A stretch of 9,971 nt of DNA from Clostridia bacterium (GTDB lineage Bacteria > Bacillota > Clostridia > Oscillospirales > CAG-272): positions 1 through 9,971 of the forward strand of contig JAFTMU010000011.1 in the NCBI GenBank assembly GCA_017452215.1, given 5' to 3'. The position numbers and the translations under genes were made by a program. Of this stretch, positions 6,585 to 9,971 are shown one piece after another. Each line of letters opens with the position of its first letter. Position 1 is the stretch's first letter. Below the pieces are notes generated by a model. That model was not told where the DNA came from, made no database searches, and saw only the letters and a program-made list of their open reading frames with translations.

Positions 6585-6607
6585 GTTTTGAACGGGGAGA
6601 GAAAGAA

Positions 6608-6943
6608 ATGCAACAAAAAAACAATCGGGACGGCGCAAAAAAGCGCCTCAACCTATCAAAGAGGGGAGGCATCGGCGGCGACCTTTTTTTAAAGGATACC
6701 CTGGTGCTTCGTGACGAGCGCTCTGCCGTGGTTTACGGATGTAAACGGATCCTACTTTACGAAAAAGACCGCATATGCCTTTCTCTTGGCAACAAGCAGA
6801 TCACGCTACTGGGCGAGGATCTGATCTGCACCGCATTTACTGCGGGCTCCGTAACGGTTGAGGGAGTCATTCACGGCACCGCATACTGCACGGACCAATG
6901 CCTTGGGAAGTGCCGCAAGGGCGGGGAGGGAGAGAAAAAATGA
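6608..6943 (+). CDS. yqfC: Sporulation protein YqfC (YabP/YqfC family)
   Basis: 111 residues. The YabP/YqfC fold occupies about residues 24-94: a beta-rich stretch beginning DLFLKDTLVLRDERSAVVYG, then a turn into ILLYEKDRICLSLGNKQITL, then a GEDL segment and a closing VTVEGVIHG. These alternate short strands in the spacing usual for the family (conserved 'G ... I ... L ... G ... L ... V ... G x I'). The family is made in the mother cell during sporulation; the molecular role is poorly known. The protein is slightly longer than its B. subtilis counterpart because of a basic N-terminus (QQKNNRDGAKKRLNLSKR) and a charged tail. Start: ATG 6608 with GGGGAG 8 bases upstream; an upstream in-frame ATG at 6479 would overlap ylbJ and is rejected. 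The stop overlaps the yqfD start (ATGA). Confidence 0.85.
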   Translation: MQQKNNRDGAKKRLNLSKRGGIGGDLFLKDTLVLRDERSAVVYGCKRILLYEKDRICLSLGNKQITLLGEDLICTAFTAGSVTVEGVIHGTAYCTDQCLGKCRKGGEGEKK

Positions 6944-8139
6944 ATCTGCTTTTGCTTTTGTCGGGAGGCAAGGAGCTGACCGTCGCCCCACAGGATCGCA
7001 CTGCCGTGATGGATCTTTGCTTGCAAAACGGATATACGTATACGTCGTTTTCTTGGTTGGAGGATGGGAGCGTGCGCTTCTGGTGCGACCCCCGTACGGC
7101 AAAGCGCCTGCTTGCGGCGTGCAAGGCAAGAGCGCTTTCCATCAAGGTAACGGGAGCATATGGGATCCCTTTTCTTTTCTTTTCCTTGCGCCGCCGTCCG
7201 GGGCTGGTGATCGGTGCGCTTTTCTCTGTTCTACTGCTGATCCTCTCGGGAAACTTTGTTTGGCACGTTCAGATCAAGGGCAATACAACGCTTGCCCCCG
7301 GCGAGGTGCTGGAGCTTTTGGATTCCTGCGGGCTTTCCACAGGCAGCTATATTCCCGATATCAACTCGGGGGAGCTGGAAAACCGCATCCTGCTTTCCAC
7401 CGATCGCATCTCTTGGATCTCCGTCAACCTTGACGGCACGGTAGCCCACGTGCAGGTGGTGGAAAGAGCGGAGGGGGACTATGGGAGCGATCCCCCCGAG
7501 GCTCTCAAAAAGCCCGCCAACCTGATCGCTTCCGCAGACGGGCAGATCGAGTATTTGGAGCTGTATCGTGGAAATGCGGTGGTCAAGGTGGGGCAAGCGG
7601 TCAAAAAGGGGGATCTGTTGGTCAGCGGGCTGTATGACAGCCAGGTCTCGGGCTTCCGCTATACCCGTGCGGCGGGCAGCGTGTACGCAAGGACAGAGCA
7701 TACCCTCACGGTAGAGATCCCGCTCAGCTATGAGCAAAAGATCTACACTGCGCCAAAAACGCAGGAGATCACCCTCAATTTTTTTGATTTTTCCTTGAAA
7801 ATTTTCAAAATGGGTGGAAATCCCACTCCCGAATGTGATATAATAGAGAAGAAAACAGACTTGGAAAGCTTTGGCACCTATCCGTTGCCCGTCTCCCTAT
7901 CAAGCCTTGTGGCGTATCCTTACCGAGCAGAGACCCTCACACGAGCCCCCGAGGAGGCGTTGGAGCTGGCGTATTTGCAGCTGGAAAACGAGCTGGGGGC
8001 TTTTTCGGAAGGTCGGGAGCTTTTGCGAAAGCAGATCACCACCGAGGTAGGGGAGGATGCCGTCAGGCTCACGTGCACCGTGCTGTGTATTGAAAACATT
8101 GCCGAAAGATCCGAGTTTGAAATCAAGGAACACGAATGA
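6940..8139 (+). CDS. yqfD: Sporulation protein YqfD
   Basis: 399 residues, nearly the same length as B. subtilis YqfD. An N-terminal cytoplasmic domain (about 1-84) is followed by a basic RRRPG turn and a single membrane segment at about 88-108, then W-H-V-Q-I-K-G-N (108-115), which opens a POTRA/FtsQ-like domain outside the membrane (about 109-176). A beta-rich remainder follows, with the QEITLNFFDFSLKIF segment typical of the family near 275-290. Required, with yqfC, in the mother cell during engulfment-to-late sporulation; the exact activity is unknown. Start: ATG 6940 overlaps the yqfC stop as ATGA, with a GGGGAGGGAG ribosome site ahead. A frame from 6898 exists upstream but lacks a suitable site. 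Ten bases separate its stop from phoH. Confidence 0.9.
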   Translation: MNLLLLLSGGKELTVAPQDRTAVMDLCLQNGYTYTSFSWLEDGSVRFWCDPRTAKRLLAACKARALSIKVTGAYGIPFLFFSLRRRPGLVIGALFSVLLLILSGNFVWHVQIKGNTTLAPGEVLELLDSCGLSTGSYIPDINSGELENRILLSTDRISWISVNLDGTVAHVQVVERAEGDYGSDPPEALKKPANLIASADGQIEYLELYRGNAVVKVGQAVKKGDLLVSGLYDSQVSGFRYTRAAGSVYARTEHTLTVEIPLSYEQKIYTAPKTQEITLNFFDFSLKIFKMGGNPTPECDIIEKKTDLESFGTYPLPVSLSSLVAYPYRAETLTRAPEEALELAYLQLENELGAFSEGRELLRKQITTEVGEDAVRLTCTVLCIENIAERSEFEIKEHE

Positions 8140-8149
8140 AAGGGATCCT

Positions 8150-9211
8150 ATGAACCGCAAAATCATCCGAATGGAGCATACCGAAGCCACCGCAAAGATC
8201 TTCGGAAATTTTGACAGCAATGCCCGCCGCATTGAAAAGCAGTTTAGCGTCACTCTGCGTAACCGAGAGTCCGAATCGGGAGATTCCATCATCATCGAGG
8301 GCGAGGACGAGGCAAACGTCACGGCGGCGGCGCAGTGCGTTTCCTATCTCCACGATCTGTCTGCAAAAACCGAGGTCATCACCGAGCAATCCTTACAGTA
8401 TGCCTTGGATATGATCTCGGCAGGGGAGGAAAAGGAGCTTGCCGCCTTGGGAGACGCCTGTATTTGCGTCACCACCCGAGGAAAGCCCGTCAAGGCAAAA
8501 ACGGTAGGACAGCAGCGTTATATCGAGTCCATTCGCAAGAATACCATTGTCCTCGGCGTCGGCCCTGCGGGCACGGGAAAAACCTTTTTGGCAGTGGCAA
8601 TGGCGGTCAAGGCGCTGCGGGAAAAGCAGGTCAACCGCATCATTCTCACCCGTCCCGCCATCGAGGCAGGCGAAAAGCTGGGCTTTTTGCCGGGAGATCT
8701 GCAAAGCAAGATCGACCCCTACCTGCGCCCTCTTTACGATGCGCTTTACGAAATGCTTGGCGTGGAGACCTATCAGAAGCTGGTGGAAAAGGGAGTGATC
8801 GAGATTGCCCCCCTGGCGTATATGAGAGGTCGCACGCTGGACGATTCCTTCATCATTCTCGACGAGGCGCAAAACGCCACTCCCGAGCAGATGAAGATGT
8901 TTCTCACCCGTCTTGGCTTCAACTCCAAGGCAGTTGTCACGGGAGACCTTACACAAACCGACCTGCCCCGGGGACAAAAGAGCGGTCTTGGCGCCGCCGT
9001 CAAGATCCTTACGGGCATCGAGGATATCGGCATTCACTATTTCAACGAGCGTGACGTGGTCCGCCATCGTCTGGTGCAAAAGATCATCGAGGCATACGAA
9101 AAATACGACAGAGATCTTCTGCGCCGTGAGAACGAGCGCCGTACACAAAGCGAATCCCAACGGTTTCATGCCGTACAAAAGACCCAAAGCAATAAGGAGA
9201 AAACAACATGA
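8150..9211 (+). CDS. phoH: PhoH-like ATPase
   Basis: 353 residues with an N-terminal RNA-binding-like region (about 1-110) of the PhoH family and a RecA-fold NTPase core. Walker A is GPAGTGKT (138-145), followed by LTRPAIEAGEKLGFLPGDL (166-184), the family-specific block; Walker B is FIILDEAQN (234-242); the sensor TGDLTQTDLP lies at 264-273. All catalytic motifs are intact. PhoH-like proteins are conserved ATPases linked to RNA metabolism and ribosome-associated functions alongside YbeY, usually as direct neighbours. Start: ATG 8150, ten bases after yqfD, with AAAGGG 5 bases upstream. The frame extending back to 8057 lies inside yqfD and is rejected. The C-terminal tail (from about 325) is charged and low in complexity. 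The stop overlaps ybeY by ATGA. Confidence 0.95.
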   Translation: MNRKIIRMEHTEATAKIFGNFDSNARRIEKQFSVTLRNRESESGDSIIIEGEDEANVTAAAQCVSYLHDLSAKTEVITEQSLQYALDMISAGEEKELAALGDACICVTTRGKPVKAKTVGQQRYIESIRKNTIVLGVGPAGTGKTFLAVAMAVKALREKQVNRIILTRPAIEAGEKLGFLPGDLQSKIDPYLRPLYDALYEMLGVETYQKLVEKGVIEIAPLAYMRGRTLDDSFIILDEAQNATPEQMKMFLTRLGFNSKAVVTGDLTQTDLPRGQKSGLGAAVKILTGIEDIGIHYFNERDVVRHRLVQKIIEAYEKYDRDLLRRENERRTQSESQRFHAVQKTQSNKEKTT

Positions 9212-9702
9212 AAAGAAAATTAAAGCTCAAGATCTACTTTGATAACACCCAAGAGGAGCAGCCCATCACCTACCGCCTCAAAATGCTGGTGCGGGAGGCG
9301 GTGGAGGCTTCTCTGGATTACGAGCAATACGGCAACGTCTCTGAGGTGTCCGTTACCTTCACCAATGACAAGGAGATCCGTGCGCTCAATAAAAAATTCC
9401 GCAATATCGACAAGGCAACCGACGTGCTGTCCTTCCCCCTCTTTGATTACGAGGGCACGGGGGAGGAGCCTCCGGTGGACGAGCTTCGGGGCATGCTTGG
9501 AGACATTGTGATCTCCCTGGAGACCGCAAAGAGACAGAGCGAGGAATACGGACACAGCTTCGAGCGTGAGGTGGCATTCCTCACCGTTCACTCCATGCTG
9601 CATCTTTTGGGATACGATCACGAGACCTCAAAAGAAGACGAGATGGATATGCGCCGCCGTCAGAGCGAGATCATGGATCTGATGGGACTTGGCGTCAAGT
9701 GA
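9208..9702 (+). CDS. ybeY: Endoribonuclease YbeY (rRNA maturation factor)
   Basis: 164 residues, normal for the family. YbeY is a metal-dependent endoribonuclease involved in 16S rRNA 3'-end maturation and ribosome quality control. The zinc site H-x3-H-x5-H is visible as VHSMLHLLGYDH, with His128, His132 and His138. Upstream are the conserved NKKFRNIDKATDVLSFP block (61-77) and MLGDIVIS (96-103). Start: ATG 9208 overlaps the phoH stop (ATGA), with AAGGAG 8 bases upstream inside phoH, so it is translationally coupled. In many Bacillota a pgpH-type HD phosphodiesterase gene lies between phoH and ybeY; it is absent here. Confidence 0.95.
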   Translation: MKRKLKLKIYFDNTQEEQPITYRLKMLVREAVEASLDYEQYGNVSEVSVTFTNDKEIRALNKKFRNIDKATDVLSFPLFDYEGTGEEPPVDELRGMLGDIVISLETAKRQSEEYGHSFEREVAFLTVHSMLHLLGYDHETSKEDEMDMRRRQSEIMDLMGLGVK

Positions 9703-9709
9703 GGTAAGC

Positions 9710-9971
9710 ATGCGCAAGGTACCAATGGATACCAAGGGCGAGACCGAGACGTTTCTCAGCCGCAACGTCCGCCTGATCACGTTTTTGATCTGCATTGCGC
9801 TCTTTCTCGGCATTTTCGGCCCTTTGAGTGTGTTTCACATTTCCGAGTACATCAAGCAACAGTCCGATCCCCGTGTGGAAATGACACCGCAGGATCTTTT
9901 GACCCTTGCTCAAAAGCTTCCCACCGTGCGTCCCGAGGATCTCTCGGGCTTTGTGGGGGAGTGCGGGCATA
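9710..9971 (+). CDS. Unrecognised membrane protein (partial, 3' end outside window)
   Basis: 87 codons visible, open at the window edge. Start: ATG 9710, seven bases after ybeY, with a weak GAGG at 9701-9704 overlapping the ybeY stop; ATG at 9725 (residue 6) is an alternative. A short charged N-terminus (KGETETFLSRNVR) precedes one strong membrane segment at about 22-45 (LITFLICIALFLGIFGPLSV), followed by an apparently external region that is Pro- and acid-rich with 'MTPQDLLTLAQKLPTVRPEDL' type helices. That layout fits a single-pass or multi-pass anchored protein. It does not resemble the diacylglycerol kinase (dgkA) or Era commonly downstream of ybeY in Bacillota, nor the start of the 7TM-HD phosphodiesterases. 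No function is assigned. Confidence 0.7.
   Translation, partial: MRKVPMDTKGETETFLSRNVRLITFLICIALFLGIFGPLSVFHISEYIKQQSDPRVEMTPQDLLTLAQKLPTVRPEDLSGFVGECGH

Noticed and set aside
7801..7830. Small palindromes (GAAAATTTTC and a TGGG/CCCA hairpin) inside yqfD
   Set aside because: Short stems within a family-conserved coding segment; no T-run and no sign of function.
8393..9187. Minus-strand 264-codon open frame opposite phoH
   Set aside because: Shadow of phoH, whose motifs are complete in the plus frame.

Overview
The window looks like a chromosomal segment from an endospore-forming member of the Bacillota, most likely a clostridial lineage of moderate to fairly high GC. The three sporulation genes ylbJ (spoVV), yqfC and yqfD point to this, as do the strong AAGGAG-type ribosome binding sites and the order yqfC-yqfD-phoH-ybeY. 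No rRNA, tRNA, CRISPR array or insertion sequence is visible.

Left part (1-5389, all minus strand): the packaging and head end of a tailed-phage module. Read in its own direction (right to left) it runs small terminase (terS), large terminase (terL), a 575-residue protein resembling a tail-nozzle or DNA-stabilisation beta-propeller, portal, then the start of an acidic, coiled-coil-prone gene in the scaffold position that leaves the window at base 1. All frames are intact. Two junctions overlap (terS/terL and portal/scaffold candidate), so the set looks like one translationally coupled transcript. The portal style and nozzle-like protein suggest a podovirus-like element, but the nozzle-like gene lies between terL and portal, unlike the P22 order. 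No integrase, repressor or other lysogeny gene lies between terS and the host genes on the right.

Junction (5390-5531): 142 bases with a strong minus-strand hairpin terminator for ylbJ, a possible extended -10 promoter for the phage genes, and a near-perfect Shine-Dalgarno sequence before terS.

Right part (5532-9971): host genes. ylbJ (minus) diverges from a plus-strand operon of yqfC, yqfD, phoH, ybeY and the start of an unrecognised membrane protein. yqfC/yqfD and phoH/ybeY overlap by ATGA, and the other gaps are 7 to 10 bases. The 89-base ylbJ-yqfC gap carries sequences resembling sigma-E (mother-cell) promoters. This suggests that two mother-cell sporulation loci share one control region here, while phoH and ybeY (RNA-related housekeeping) ride on the same plus-strand operon.

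I see no clearly new biochemical system. The points most worth checking are the abrupt phage/host junction, the unusual place of the nozzle-like gene, and the divergent sporulation control region.
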